Assembly: GCA_022496205.1 (NCBI GenBank)
Contig: WTXD01000039.1
Location: 186,001-250,000, forward strand
Source of the DNA: Gloeopeniophorella convolvens
Taxonomy: Eukaryota > Basidiomycota > Agaricomycetes > Russulales
DNA: 64,000 bases
Reading direction: 5' to 3'
The notes under the pieces were generated by a model that was not told where the DNA came from, ran no database searches, and saw only the letters and a program-made list of their open reading frames with translations. The position numbers and the translations under genes are program-made. Below are positions 1-11,858 of this stretch, one piece after another; positions within the stretch are counted from its first letter, which is position 1, and each line of letters begins with the position of its first letter.

Positions 1-119
1 CACACCCCGTCCCCGTAGATGTGTCGCTTGAGCTGCAAGTGATGAAACGGATGCGCTCCTCTCTGCCAACGGTGAATATGTTGGCCCAGGCTAGTGTTCG
101 ACTTGCGGTACGTACACCG

Positions 120-300
120 CTGGCCGCCGCACCGTACGTATACACACGGTCCCGTGAATCCTGGTATACGTGTCATGTGACATACCGTATACCGTGGGTC
201 TCCGTCGCGTTATACGGAGATCCGTCCAACGCTCGTTTCCAGTGGAACCGCGTTGATCGTACTCTATGTATACGCACATATTCCTGTCGTACCACAATTC
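120..300. repeat. TATAC-rich subterminal region, left side
   Basis: Five copies of TATAC(G/C) lie between 137 and 274 (CGTATAC at 137, GGTATACG at 163, CCGTATACC at 185, TATACG at 211, GTATACG at 268). The 10-mer CGTCCAACGC is at 223-232. The region is upstream of the transposase-like gene and has no convincing coding potential. It may be the subterminal repeat array of a DNA transposon, or simply its promoter. Confidence 0.4.
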
Positions 301-501
301 ACATCGAGATATGCCGTCTGTTCCATATGGCCTGGTTACATGCAAACGTGAGAGTTTCGACTTGTCGAATTTGCGCTCCATCAGACCTGGCACTGGACGC
401 TCTCGTGCGTCTTGGGCGTGCATTGGCTTGTGTACCACCTCTGCCCCTCCCGCGTCCGCCCCCTAGAACTCCCCAGACTTCTCCTTTGCTTCTGTGTTGC
501 G

Positions 502-3500
502 ATGTCCGACCTCCAGACCCATACAGTAACGAAACCCCACCGTGCGTCCCACACCGCGTCTCCCTCGCAAGCGCAGACTCACGCATTTATATCCTCATTA
601 TAGTTTTCGATTATTCGGACGTGCGCAACCCTCGATACCGCTGTAGAGTCTGTCTGAACGCGAAGTGGGTCTCTGCGCTCAAGGCACAAAAGCATGAACG
701 CACCGACGCTCATATCACCCGCGCTCGACAACTGGATCTGGATCGTCCTTCGTCCCCATCCCGGATGCCCAGCGACCCTCTGGGTCCTACTTTCGATAGT
801 CCATCATCGTCGGCCCGCCATGTTGACCAACATAATATTTTTGTGACCCCCTCGTCTCCCCGTCTTCCCAGCACTCCCGTACGCTATTCGAGTCCCAACG
901 AGAGTTCCGGACATTGGAATCCGCGTACTCCGTCATCCGAAGCTCTTGGGTCTGGTGCGGGATCTTCTCGCGGACGCATTTCGTCTCCGCATTGGCTAAT
1001 GCCCATTGAAGTGGGCGGTAGCGACCGCCCTGGATATCAACCCTCCAGCCCTGTTGAGGTCCTTGAGTCTGGTGATGAGTCTTACAACAATAGCATTACT
1101 CCCCTTCTCTGGCAGGATGCATGGCCTCTTAGTGGTGGGCACGGTGTCTCTGATGACGCCCCGTCGGACCCCGAGGATGTGGCTGTCCTGAGCACTCATT
1201 CCGACAGCGACAATTCCGACGAGCCAGCGCGGTGGGATGAGCCCACATCCGGATCATCGACTGAAGACGAAAGGGAACAAGATGAGAATTGCCAAGGCGA
1301 TTCTGACCATTGTGAGGCAGATCTCCCAGACGATGATAACTGGTGGCCTTGGAAGTCACGCGAGGTCCGTATCCAGTCCAATCTGGTGTTTTTCTTGTTC
1401 TTACAGCGTGCAGCATTGTCTATTAGATGTAGTGGGTGCCTTCCCACGCGCCGTTTTATCTGAGAAGCAGCTGGATGTGGCTCGGTGGCTGGCCATCGAG
1501 CTTGGCGCGCCGGAGAATTTGCCAGCCGTCAACACAGTGAAGAATCACCGAGATTCGATCCTATCCGTGGCTGGATCCGGGGTCGATGCATCGACCAGCG
1601 CGTTTGGCCGGAAATATTTTGTATCGTCTCTTGCATCCATTCTTGCTCATGTGAGTCTGTTTCCCGTTGTGACCCCAGTTGCCATTCTTATGGTAGTATT
1701 CCAGGAGGTGGCAAATCCTTATGTCCGGCCACATCTGCGCTTCTATCCGGAAGATGCGCCGCGTGAGTTTTCAGAGGGACGGCACGGAGACCGCTGGTTG
1801 CACGAGGTGGACGCCAACTTGTGCGCTCCTATGGCCCGTGCTCCCGACGGACAAGATTATTTTGTCAACGAACCTGCTCTTGCGAATCTTGGACTGGATG
1901 GCGACCCGGTGGCCCCAGTATGGATCACTCGCTGGTTTGAGCGAGAAGACAAGCTTTACGCGAAGGCGCATCCTCTCACGGTGGACCATGCGAACAACAG
2001 CCTCATCATTGAGGCCACCACTACCCTCGAAGTGCCGCTGTCCGCGTTCTTCCTAAGCCTACCGAAGCTCGCGGTGGTTCATGCAGAGTATGGGTTACCG
2101 CCCCCTGACCATATTTCCGGTGAGTCCCCGTGCATAGTATATATTTCCGAATCCACGTTCAAGTCTTCCATCAGGACGTCGTTGCCAGGATACATTGCCT
2201 ATTGAGCCTGTCGCCATCACCCTCCCGAACCCTTGGCGTCTCAAAGCCAATGGACGACGCGTGCTTGCCGTACCAATCTGGCTGTATTGCGACGACACAT
2301 CCGGCAACACTTCCAAAAAGTGGAACCAACACGATTCCTTTTTATTTATTCTTGCAGGTCTTCTACAAGCATACTCACTTCTCCCTTACAACATCCACTT
2401 CCTTTCCACTTCTAACAAAGCCTCTCCGCTCGAGATGCTTGAACATATCGTGTCGGAAATCCAGTATGCCTTATCCAAGTATAGCCGCGCGTTGTATTCA
2501 TCATATCTTGCAGAAAAATCTTACAGGACGGTCTCATCGCCTGGGACTGCGTCTTTCGGGAGGAGGTCATGCTCGTGGCCTGGGTTCTTGCCGCCATGGG
2601 TGATAATCCTATGCAGAGCGAGTTCGCGTCGCATATCGGTCTGAGGGGGAGGCACTTCTGTCGAATCTGCATGATCTGCGGCAAGGACAGATCAAAAAAT
2701 CAGCCTGTAGATCTCCCTGGGCGGGACATTGCCTACACAATGGCGTTCCTGCAGGTGAGTAACTCAGTTGACCCCTCGCGAACCCAACCCATGACATGAC
2801 GACGTCCCATGCTCATTGGATCACACAGGTTGGACAGCCACGATCAAGAGCACAGATCTTAACCACCCTGCGCACCCAGCACTCGCATGTACTGAACATG
2901 CAGGCGACTCAAGCCACCGCGCTTGCAACCTCAACGGGCATCAAAGACAAACACCTTACTCAATTCCACGATCACTTGGCGGACATCGTCTCTGCAACGA
3001 AAGACCATAATCGCTTGCAGGGCCAGCCAGTTTCTCATGGGGTGAAAGATGCGATAGCACGCGCGTTTCCCGAGGTCGCGTTCGAAGATATGATCAATCC
3101 AATCTTATCTCTGGATCGTAAGTTCTGTTTCAGTACTCTCGCTCCATACATTTCTTTATGATGTGGCACAGATCTCGATGTTACGCGGGATACACCAGTC
3201 GAGGTCCTGCATGTCATCCTACTGGGTGTCGTGAAATACTTCTGGCGCGACACTATCGCACGCCTAGATTCTCGTGGGAAGGCGACCTTGGTGGCCCGTC
3301 TGTCCAGTTTGGACCTCAGCGATCTCGGCCGCAGCAATGTTCAAGGGCATCCATATGTTCAGAACGCTGGTTCTCTCACAGGGGGCGATTTTCGCTTGAT
3401 CTTGGAGACAGCACCAATTGTTCTATATGACCTTGTGGCAGGCCCGGCTTGGGTCGCGTGGCTCGCTATCTGTCGTGCCGGCCCACTCTTGTTGCAACTG

Positions 3501-5249
3501 AGGATCCAGTCATGCGCCATCTATCTGGTTAGTTCTAATCTGTTGCCCACAACATATCTGACTCTCTATTTGGCAGGATCACCTTCGCACAGTCATTGAT
3601 GACTTCGTTGTGGCCACTGCGTTGTGGAACCCGCGCTGGTTTAATAAACCTAAGTTCCATATACTTCTTCACCTACCTGATCACATTCAACGACTGGCGC
3701 CCCCGGCAATCATGTCTACTGAAGGGTTTGAATCATACAATGCAGTCATCCGAACACGCAGCGTGCACTCAAATCGCCAAGCCCCGAGCAAGGACATCGC
3801 ATTTGCAATGTCCTTCACGCACGCGACTCGGCATCTTGTCAGCGGCGGATTTGTACAAGACCCAACAGCACCCAACGGACCCCCACGGCAGGCTGGAGAT
3901 GGTGTTCTTGCTCTTGCCAGCAAGGACACATTCTCCCAGCGCATAGGCTTAAAATCTGTGCAGCTGCGTGGGGAGGACCCTGCAATTGTCTGTCGCCGTG
4001 CGTGACGCGAGTCCGAGTCACAAGGTAGTTACATTCGCTGACACAGTGCCTCATAGGATTGAATAAACGTGTACCGAAAGCCAATTGTATGTCATGGAAC
4101 GAGACTACGACAGCATCAATGAACGTGCAGCCCCTGCCCGCCGCTGCTACTTCCGCCGGCAGCGTGTACCAGTATCACACATTGGGTTTGTACAATGGTG
4201 ACGCTGCCTCTCTCCAAGGCTTCGTTTTCTTTCAATCTGAATTGCCTCGACAACTTGGTCAGGTGATGGAGATTGTTGGGGACCGCGCGCGCGTATTCGG
4301 TGCTCTGCTGAAGCTATGGAAGGTCTTACCCACTGTGCAGCCTTATCGCATGCCGGCAATCACTCCGGCTGTCCCAGCAAGATATGTATTTGTGTCTCAG
4401 GAGGTCAGTCTCGAAACATCTCACTTGAATCCGGATAGACAGGTTGATAAATGAATATAGCACATGATCTGCTGTGTTCATACATTTCATAACTGCGCCT
4501 CCCATGGGTGCAAGCTTGCGAAAACCCGGCGCGTGCGCCAAGAACGGTCAGAGACGTCCTTGCGCGAGGACCGTGTCCACCACCGTGCATCCCCGGAGGA
4601 TCGGATTCTCAACCTCGCGCAGTTGCGCAGCGCGAACGATTTGCACCCTTTCCGGGAGCTCAGCGAGTCATGGTTCCCTGAGCCCCGCATTGAACTGATC
4701 ACCCGTGCAATCAAAGCTACTCACGCGGCTTCATCCATGCCACCACCACTCCCCGGTCCAAGCTACTCAAAGAACGTGTACTCTATGCCTCTAACAGCCG
4801 AAGACCTTCCTCCCAGCAGTCCCGCTAGCCTCGCGAGCCCCGGATCCATCACATCAACATCCCGCCTCCCTCCTGATGCGGGCACCAGCTATCATTTCAT
4901 CCAGGAGAGCCCACAGGCCGTCACCTCTTCTCTGACCCGTGGACATAAACGAAAACGAGATGGTGACACCACCACCGAGGATGAGGCTGCGCCCGATGCG
5001 TGCGGCGGCGACCGCGGGCGTGGGCGTGGACGTGGGCGTGGGCGTGGACGTGGACGTGGACGTGGACATGGACGCGGACGCGGATCCGCGCAAGAGCAGG
5101 AGCGAGGCCGCATGCAAGTGCCGAGGCAGAGTGTGCGCGGACAGGCGCAGGTGCAAGCGCGTGCTGCAGAAGGGGGAGAAATCGGCGATAGAGGCAGCCA
5201 TGTCAGCGATCCTGTAGTGTTGCAATGGATGCCCCCAGATGTCAGTTAG
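502..5249 (+). CDS. Transposase-like protein (CACTA/Tnp2-like large family of Agaricomycetes)
   Basis: This is a large multi-exon gene. The start at 502 is chosen because a 13-codon first exon joins through a GTGCGT...ATTATAG intron (542-603) exactly into the zinc-finger frame. The domains in order are a C2H2-like finger (CRVC near 640, then H-x5-H), a Ser/Pro-rich stretch with a WWPW motif, and conserved blocks GAFPRAVLSEKQ, NPYVRPHLRFYPED, YCDDTSGN-SKKWN, CRICMICGKD, TPVEVLHVILLGVVKYFW and EGFESYNAVIRTRSVHSN. The tail carries Gly-Arg repeats. The LH-x2-LLG motif resembles the D-x-MH-x-LLG motif of CACTA and Plavaka-type transposases. Introns near 1355-1406, 2121-2200, 2463-2508, 2755-2829, 3117-3172 and 3529-3577 restore one reading path, so no clear break is visible. 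I did not assign a catalytic DDE triad. The family assignment comes from remembered motif similarity. Confidence 0.6.
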
Positions 5250-5415
5250 AAATGCATCTAGGATCGGGGCATTTGAGACACAAGCTTGTTGAATCCCTGA
5301 GCCCGCAGAACAAGTGAGTTGACGGCACGTGCGGTGCGGCGACCCGCCGGACTGTGAATCACCGAGAGAAAATCAACGACGGAAGCAAAAAAAAAAATGG
5401 CCGACCACCCATCTC

Positions 5416-6640
5416 ATGCGCTCATCAGACAGCGAATACCGTCCTGCGGGAGAATCATCTCCGATGGACATGACAACAGCGTCTATGCGTCCCAGAAGAC
5501 ATGCTGCAGGGGCAACGCGAGCTGTGAATGAAAGGTCAGAACGCTTGCACATCACCCTGGATTTAATCAATAGACTAACACTCACCAGTTTCTTTGCACC
5601 GGGCGGGGCGCTAGACAGTCAGACAACTGACAGTCAGTTTTTCGGCGGCGATGATGCTGGTGCAGTCAGCTCCCCAGATGAATCACATGCAGGATTGGGG
5701 GATACCATCGAGAACGAGTCCGATAGGGAAGGTAAAGCCACCTTCGTTATGAAACTATCTGCAGAGGAGCTGTTGACATGCCTCACTCTGCTGAAAGACA
5801 GCGTCACCGAGTCATCTTCAGATGAATGCCTCAGCTGCGCCTGTGAGGAATGTAGCCACGTACTCGACAAGAACAAAGAGTTGGTCAAGGCCCTGGACTC
5901 AGCGCGCCAAGAGGCGAGACGAGCCAAGTGGCAGATGCGGACGGTGGAGTACAAGCTTGCTCGTCAACAGAAAGTCTTGGATTTCTTCAAAAAGCGTTGG
6001 GAGGAGAGCGACAGCTTGCTACTTCGCTTAGAGAAATGTAATGGCTCAGAAAGTGATCAGGAGAGGGCCCGTGCGGAATTGGATGATTTCGTGGCGGACG
6101 TCGAGGTAAATGTGAGTTTACACTCATCGCTTGATGGAAACTGCTCACCTCGGAGGATAGTCTGTATGGAAATCGTACTCTGATGCGAAACTGGCCAACT
6201 ACTTTGAAAAGGAGTGGGAAGACGCGCAGAGGGCAGCGGGATGTGCACGAAACCTGTACATGGGCCTGAAGTCACGTCTGGCAGACATCGAGAATGGGGA
6301 CGACTATGAGTACATCCCAATCCAGCATGCAGGTATGGGAAATGACCACCAGCGGTTGGAAGACACCACCCCTAAGGCTGCGCGCACATCCAGCACTGGT
6401 GGTGTTGATGAAAGACCCCTTAAAGTGAAACGCGAGGCAGACGTACGTGGAAATGACTTTGATGGTGAACTTGTTGAGCTGATATGCATATACATGTTCC
6501 AGGATGTACCTTCTTCGAGTGATAGGAACGAGCGGTTGCATCCTGAGAAGAGGTCCAAGCTAGTGGCACTCAAAGCAGAGAGGCGGACGCACTTGGATTA
6601 CACAGGTACCATGTCGGACCCGATCGCGTTGTCTGAATAA
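5416..6640 (+). CDS. Unrecognised coiled-coil protein, candidate transposon cargo
   Basis: I do not recognise this protein. The start is the methionine at 5416 (MRSSDSEY). An in-frame intron of about 54 bases (GTCAGA...CACCAG, near 5535-5588) removes a stretch before FFAPGG. A second intron (6113-6161, GTGAGT...GATAG) joins the long helix to SVWKSYSDAKLANYFEKEW. A third (about 6443-6503, GTACGT...TTCCAG) leads into the last exon. The middle (ALDSARQEARRAKWQM, then a charged helix with a Cys pair CACEEC before it) should form a coiled coil. The ends are acidic and disordered. It lies 170 bases after the transposase-like gene on the same strand, so it may be an accessory gene of the same element. 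Confidence 0.5.
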
Positions 6641-7368
6641 AGGGTAGCAAGTTTGCTCTCTGTTGACGGGAAGAAATGCCTACGCTTCATAGCAGGGGAG
6701 CAGTACAGGATGGGGGAGGTGGCGGATGCACAGGGGTAGGCGCCGCTTGTGTGAGAAGACTGACTGAAGCGCGCCAGCCCCACGTGCGCATCCGAAGACC
6801 GCTACCGCTCCGTAACATGTTTTCAATACCTTCTATGAATTATACGCTCTCATGCTCCTTCAACATTGCTACCGTCATCCATGCTCAGTTCCTCTCCTAG
6901 ATCTCCCAGTATGCTCGCGTCTGGCACATTTCTTGTACAACATCTACTACTCGGCAGGCTTATTTGCTCCAAGGATTCGGTTCAGTTCTACATTTGCTCG
7001 TGCTTGCAGGGCGAGAACGCGGTATGCTCTCTAGGGTACGCATATGCCCCACCTGCGTTCCGACTTCACGCCCTCCTGCATCCTTGTAACCACGCCTACA
7101 GCCAGTGCCACTTGCACTGGCTGAATCTATCGAGTCAATGCTTCAATAAATCAGGATTCAAGAGTTGGCACACTCTGGCATAGCGTCTCTGACCATGACC
7201 CTAGACAACATCCACCAAGCCAGCGGAAGCAAATCTGAGAGTGGAGCCACGTGGGACATCAAACATCCAATTCAAGGTTTTTTTTTCGTCGTTGACCTGA
7301 CTCTCACCACACGTTCCCGCACCCCCAGTACTACTTTGCTCTCGCATCTCCAGCACCATATTACCATC
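6641..7368. other. Intergenic region between two candidate cargo genes
   Basis: About 730 bases without a supported gene. Open frames near 6850-7180 have no recognisable motif and poor composition for coding. A run of eight T at about 7279-7286 and a pyrimidine-rich stretch before the ATG at 7369 fit a promoter for the next gene. Confidence 0.4.
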
Positions 7369-8955
7369 ATGTCAGACAGGGAGAGCACTCCCTTCGGAGG
7401 TATAGGGGATGCTGGTCACCGTACTCCCGATAGCAGCACACCGTCGCTGGACCCGCAGGGGCCGTTAAGTCGCAATGCGAGCTTCAACGTGAGCCCGCAT
7501 GCTGCCAGCGCCTCAACAGCAATGCATCCCGCTGGGTTGCATGCGGGTATGTATATGCCGTCGTTCCCTCAAGGCTTCCCCACCATGGACATGATGGGGT
7601 CCATGCCGGGGCTGGCCTTCACACGTGCAGAACAGCCTAACCCGCGTGGGCCTCCACCTCAACCCAGTCATGCGCAGAAACAGAATGTGGACAAGATCGC
7701 GACTGATCTAAAGCTAAACGATGCCAATCGTAAGTTTATGCACGATGTTACCTCTGTAAGTGGCGGTGGATAGGACTCTTTCGCTGACTGACCCAGACTT
7801 TGACGACAGGATGCCAATGGCCCCATGCACGCTATCATCGCGCTACTGGGCCAAGTGTTAGCAGCCCAGGAACGTGAGGCAAATACCAGACTGGCCATCG
7901 AGAAGATCGGTAACCGCGTTCATGCACTAGAGAAGAATTCACGCGCAAACTGGCAACTTACACTGAAGCAATCAGTAAGTGAAGCTCTATGCACCAAGAA
8001 CCAGCATCTAACATCCTTCTCATCACACAGGGTGCGCTCAAACAAGTCCTGAGGCACTGGTTGGCAGGGCCGCTCAACAGCTATGGGCGAGACCTTACCC
8101 TCGCGTTCGAGGTTCGTGAGCTCACGAGCTCACCCGGGGATACTCTAACCCGCTTACAAACAACGCAACCCCCGATAGGACTGGCTAAGACATGGAGGAG
8201 GCCCGCAAGTGCACCTCAATAACTATAAGAATGACCAGGTCATGCAGCGGGAGGTCCATGCATTCATAACCAAGTATCAAAGCGACCATCGTGGCAATCT
8301 GCGGAAAATCGTAAGTGATCGCTAGCACGAGTTCTAGCAAGTCCCCGCATAGCTAACGTGAGGATAGATCTTCCGGTCTGTGGAAGAACGTCACAGTCTA
8401 TCGAGCTTCACGAGGTCGATTATAGCACAGCATCGGACGGGTACAACTGAACCACAAACAGTGAAAGCTATCGAAGCGCATATGGCCTTAGCAGTACGTT
8501 CTCAAATTGTCGGCATCAATCAAATATTAACATCATGGCAGCGTAAAACTGCACAGATAATCATCGACCGAGGACTAACTAAAGGGGCCGACACCGGGTT
8601 CTGGCCCGACCTTTCAGCAGAGATCAAGACCCTCGTCGCTACTCATGGAAAGGACCGCTATTCGCCTGAATGGGTTGCATGAGTTATTTGTTGCTCTTGC
8701 GTAGCATGTCCGAACGCGTACTCAAGACGCGTGTATAGGTGGGGAAAGGATATGATCAAGGAAGACGAATCGATGTTCGGGACGGAGAGGGTCTTCTTCC
8801 CCGGGCCTGGCGCTCTTACTGCACAGAGGGGTAATGTCAATGCCAGTGCTATCCAAGCTGTAGACCCCAACATCCTGATGAGTAACCTGAGCATCGAAAT
8901 GGATGCCATGGAGGAGGATGGTGCACCAGAGGATGACGAAATGGGAGATATCTAG
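7369..8955 (+). CDS. Unrecognised multi-exon protein, candidate transposon cargo
   Basis: I do not recognise this protein. The first exon (ATG at 7369) is Pro/Met-rich and disordered (MSDRESTPFGGIGDAG...). After an intron with donor GTAAGTGG at 7756 come helical segments (DANGPMHAIIALLGQVLAAQ and LEKNSRANWQL). Further short introns lie at about 7974-8030, 8110-8178 and 8311-8367. They join GALKQVLRHWLAG, DWLRHGGGPQVHLNNY and a helix ending TLVATHGKDRYSPEW. The last exon begins RWGKDMIKEDESMFG and ends in a very acidic tail (MEEDGAPEDDEMGDI). The splice near 8672-8738 is the least certain. The gene is on the same strand as the two genes before it and precedes the right-hand TATAC-rich region. 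Confidence 0.5.
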
Positions 8956-9164
8956 CATAAGATCTGTGTGCTTAATGACCCAATGCATATATACAGTTCA
9001 AAGTCAACGACCACAGATCGCTTGTAAGTAAACAGAGTGATGGCACACAAGCACGCGGGACCCCAGGATCAGCAGCAGGCAATGGATGCGTGGGCAGCGC
9101 TGCAGCCCGCAGGTCGTCACAGTAGCACCCAAATGGGGAATACATGGCACGGCATGGCCATGCC

Positions 9165-9260
9165 GAATTACCGTGCGTATACCGAAATCAATACTCATCA
9201 AATACACGCGTTGGACGTATCTACATATACCGATCAATGTATTGGGATATACGCCAAATT
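9165..9260. repeat. TATAC-rich subterminal region, right side
   Basis: TATAC motifs occur near 9178, 9226 and 9248, with CGTAT and GCGTAT variants between them. The inverted 10-mer GCGTTGGACG at 9208-9217 matches CGTCCAACGC at 223-232. No gene is supported here. The similarity to the left side suggests paired ends of one element. Some of it may be chance. Confidence 0.35.
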
Positions 9261-9319
9261 CTGGAGATATGCGTATCAGCTAAGTACCCAGGCCAGCGGT
9301 GTATCTGGAGTGGATACTT

Positions 9320-9938
9320 AAGGAGATGGACACGAATGTGGTCAACGGAAGTCAACGGAGCAGTCCCGTGCGGGCCAGTGACACTGGGAGATCGCTACTT
9401 CTCTGCCTTCCGCATCAGGTAAGGAATTGGTGTGTGAAGATTGTTTTCTCAAGAGCGGAGGTTGTGCATGGTTCATGACAATGTTACAGCCGGTATCATG
9501 TTCAACTACATGATATAGTATCCCACTTCGTATCTTTCTTTGACGAGTTGAGTCACCCGGCGAGAGCAAGGCGAGGTGTGACCCGAGTGGCCTATATATA
9601 TCACACTGTCACGGGTTACCCGGTTACCGGCTACTGGTTACGCATCACACATGCGTCACGTAGTTGACCCATGAGCTCCAGATGCCCTACTTAATGGACC
9701 AGGAATCACATGATCACGCTAGAGGTAATTTACCGGCACATGTGTGCATGAAGATCGGCCCGACTTATGCACTGCGTTCTGACCTGTACATCCTGACATT
9801 ATCCTTGTGTGTTCACTTGGCTTTCCAGAAATGTGTAAGCACTTCCGGGAATATGCGAGACGGACGCACCGGCGTACTACTGCATATAAAGTGTGTAGCC
9901 TTTGCATTGCATTGATTGATCCCCCAGCAGCTCACAGT
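9320..9938. promoter_or_regulatory. Intergenic and probable promoter region of first SDR gene
   Basis: No gene is supported. There is a direct repeat of GTCAACGGA near 9349-9367, a TATA-like run CCTATATATATCAC near 9590, and GGTTAC repeats near 9615-9640. These could be regulatory but none is a recognised site. The start codon of the dehydrogenase is at 9939. Confidence 0.3.
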
Positions 9939-11199
9939 ATGCCCTCTACAAGAGTAGCCTTTGTCACCGGCGCGGCGCGAGGAATTGGACGTGCCATCGC
10001 TCTCCAGCTTGCTGATGACGGCCTCGACGTCGCGGTCAACGATCTCCGTAGCACTCCCGAGCTCGATGAGGTGGTGACACTGATAGAGAAAAAAGGGCGA
10101 CGATCGATTGCTCTCTCCGGGGATGTATCGAGCGAGGCGGAGGTCGAGAAGTTGATTCAGGATGTTGTAAGGAGATTGGGGGGCGTTGATGTGGTACGTG
10201 TGCTTGCTTGCTCCCCTAAGTATTGTCAATTGAACCTTATGGTGCATTCAGATGGTGGCGAATGCCGGCATCGCCGTTTGGGGCTCGCTTTTTCAAAGTG
10301 AGCTGCATCAGTTTGCGTGGTACTCCTTTCTGAGTGATGAACAGCTACCGTTGAGGATTTTGACCGCATGATGGCGGTGAACGCGCGCGGAACAATGCTC
10401 TGCTACAAGCATGCTGCCAAGCAGATGATCTCACAGGGTCGCGGCGGGAGAATCATTGGTAATCCACTCACTCTTCACTTAGTGCTTGGCTCTCCTGTGG
10501 TTGCTGACGACGGCATCAGGCGCGGCCTCAGTGGCAAGCAAACAAGGTCGGCCCGAATACTAAAGCGTGCAGTGGAGAATAACAACAGGTTGTTAGGCTC
10601 CGATGCGGTCTCAATGTATTCTGCGAGCAAATTTGCTGTCCGTGGTCTCACACAGGCTGCTGGTAAGCGGTCGTCACCCCACTGTGTGTATTATACCCTT
10701 TGTTCACCCCGTTTAGCACGTGAATTTGGAAAGTATGGTATCACTGTCAATGCATATGCTCCTGGGGCAATCGATACCCCTATGCGTCAGTCCCGCACTC
10801 CATACACCATCCCGTAATGTGTTCATCGGGTCTTCCGAACAGTTCAAGGCTTCAATGATTTGGCCGGCAACCCAGACGCGGCCAATGGAGCGAGTAACCT
10901 CCCTCCTCGGTCATTGATATCCCTCTGAAACCCACCAGGTTGCAGCGAAGACTCCCATCTCGCGCCTCGGGACACCTGAAGATATTGCCGGCCTTGTCTC
11001 TTACCTCGCATCCGAAAGATCAAGCTTTGTAACGGGTAGGCAGACATGGTCCCCCGCCCTTACCACCATCTCATGAGCTTTGTCTACGACTTGTACCAAT
11101 CGCCTATAGGCCAGAGTGTACGTATTATCTGCTGCTTTCGCATAGCGTGGCTCATTGAATCCCTAGATCTCTATCAATGGAGGCTCTTTCTTCGACTGA
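9939..11199 (+). CDS. Short-chain dehydrogenase/reductase, first of a tandem pair
   Basis: A classical SDR of about 250-260 residues split into some eight exons. The first exon has the Rossmann motif TGAARGIG. Later exons give MVANAGIAVWG (NAG motif), GTMLCYKHAAKQM, GGRIIG joined to AASVASKQ, the catalytic MYSASK (Tyr and Lys of YxxxK), VNAYAPGAIDTPM, SRLGTPEDIAGLVSYLAS and the ending SINGGSFFD. The joins were checked by frame. For example, GTACGT...TTCAG near 10194-10250 rejoins in frame at MVANAG. The family uses NAD(P)H to interconvert alcohols and carbonyls. Sequence style is closest to acetoin/diacetyl-reductase-like SDRs, but the substrate cannot be read from the sequence. It is paralogous to the next gene. 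Confidence 0.85.
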
Positions 11200-11858
11200 A
11201 CACACGAGGAGGGTGGGGAGAGCTGCCCCACATTTCAGCCCAACGTGGTCCAAGGGTACCCACAATCTCTTCTTCAGAAATTCGGTTTCTCTGCGGACAT
11301 GCTTCACAATGAACCCGAGGCGAGTCAGGCGAGAGCACAGCCCTGTAAATGTATATGAACCAAATACCTATTGATATCCGAAGACGGTTGAAGGTCAAGG
11401 CACCATCCGACATCTAATCAACTTTCCTGAGCGTGTGTGCGCCATTTCTATACAGGTTAGGATAGTGGCTCGTATCCCGCCGTCGGTTCCCGTATCTGAG
11501 CCATGCATCTAAGCCTACCCTTTTGGCGCTATTTCAATGGTCAGGGTTGACCGCGACGCTCTCTGAACGGTCGTATGTTGGTCGTATGCAGATTACCGAG
11601 CCGAAGGACTAGGTTGCAGTCGGGATCCCGGTTGCTCAACGTTCAGATCTCGGGCTCCGCGTGACCAGCGCTCCAGTCCAGCTGACCCAGATGCGATTGT
11701 ATAGCTTGTTTTTTGCCACTCCAACATGTCTCTTCTTGGCCATATGACATTCCAGAAGTCTGCGCCGCACCGTCGCGGAGGCGTAACATGAATGCCTGAG
11801 TAGAGTATAAGGCGCTCCGTGGCTTATCTGACAGTCACCATCCCACCCTCTCAGATTC
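11200..11858. other. Intergenic spacer between tandem SDR genes
   Basis: About 660 bases with no supported gene. It should hold the 3' end of the first dehydrogenase and the promoter of the second. I see no repeat that would explain the duplication. Confidence 0.4.

Larger units (their letters stand above)
100..9320 (+). mobile_element. Candidate three-gene DNA transposon or its remnant
   Basis: Three multi-exon genes lie head to tail on the plus strand (502-5249, 5416-6640, 7369-8955). The first is a transposase-like protein. The flanks at about 137-274 and 9176-9252 are non-coding and share clustered TATAC motifs. A 10-mer, CGTCCAACGC, occurs at 223-232 and in inverted orientation at 9208-9217. 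This layout recalls CACTA/En-Spm-type elements, which carry subterminal repeats and more than one gene. I could not find exact terminal inverted repeats or a target-site duplication, so the borders are guesses and the left border may lie near or beyond the window edge. Confidence 0.4.
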
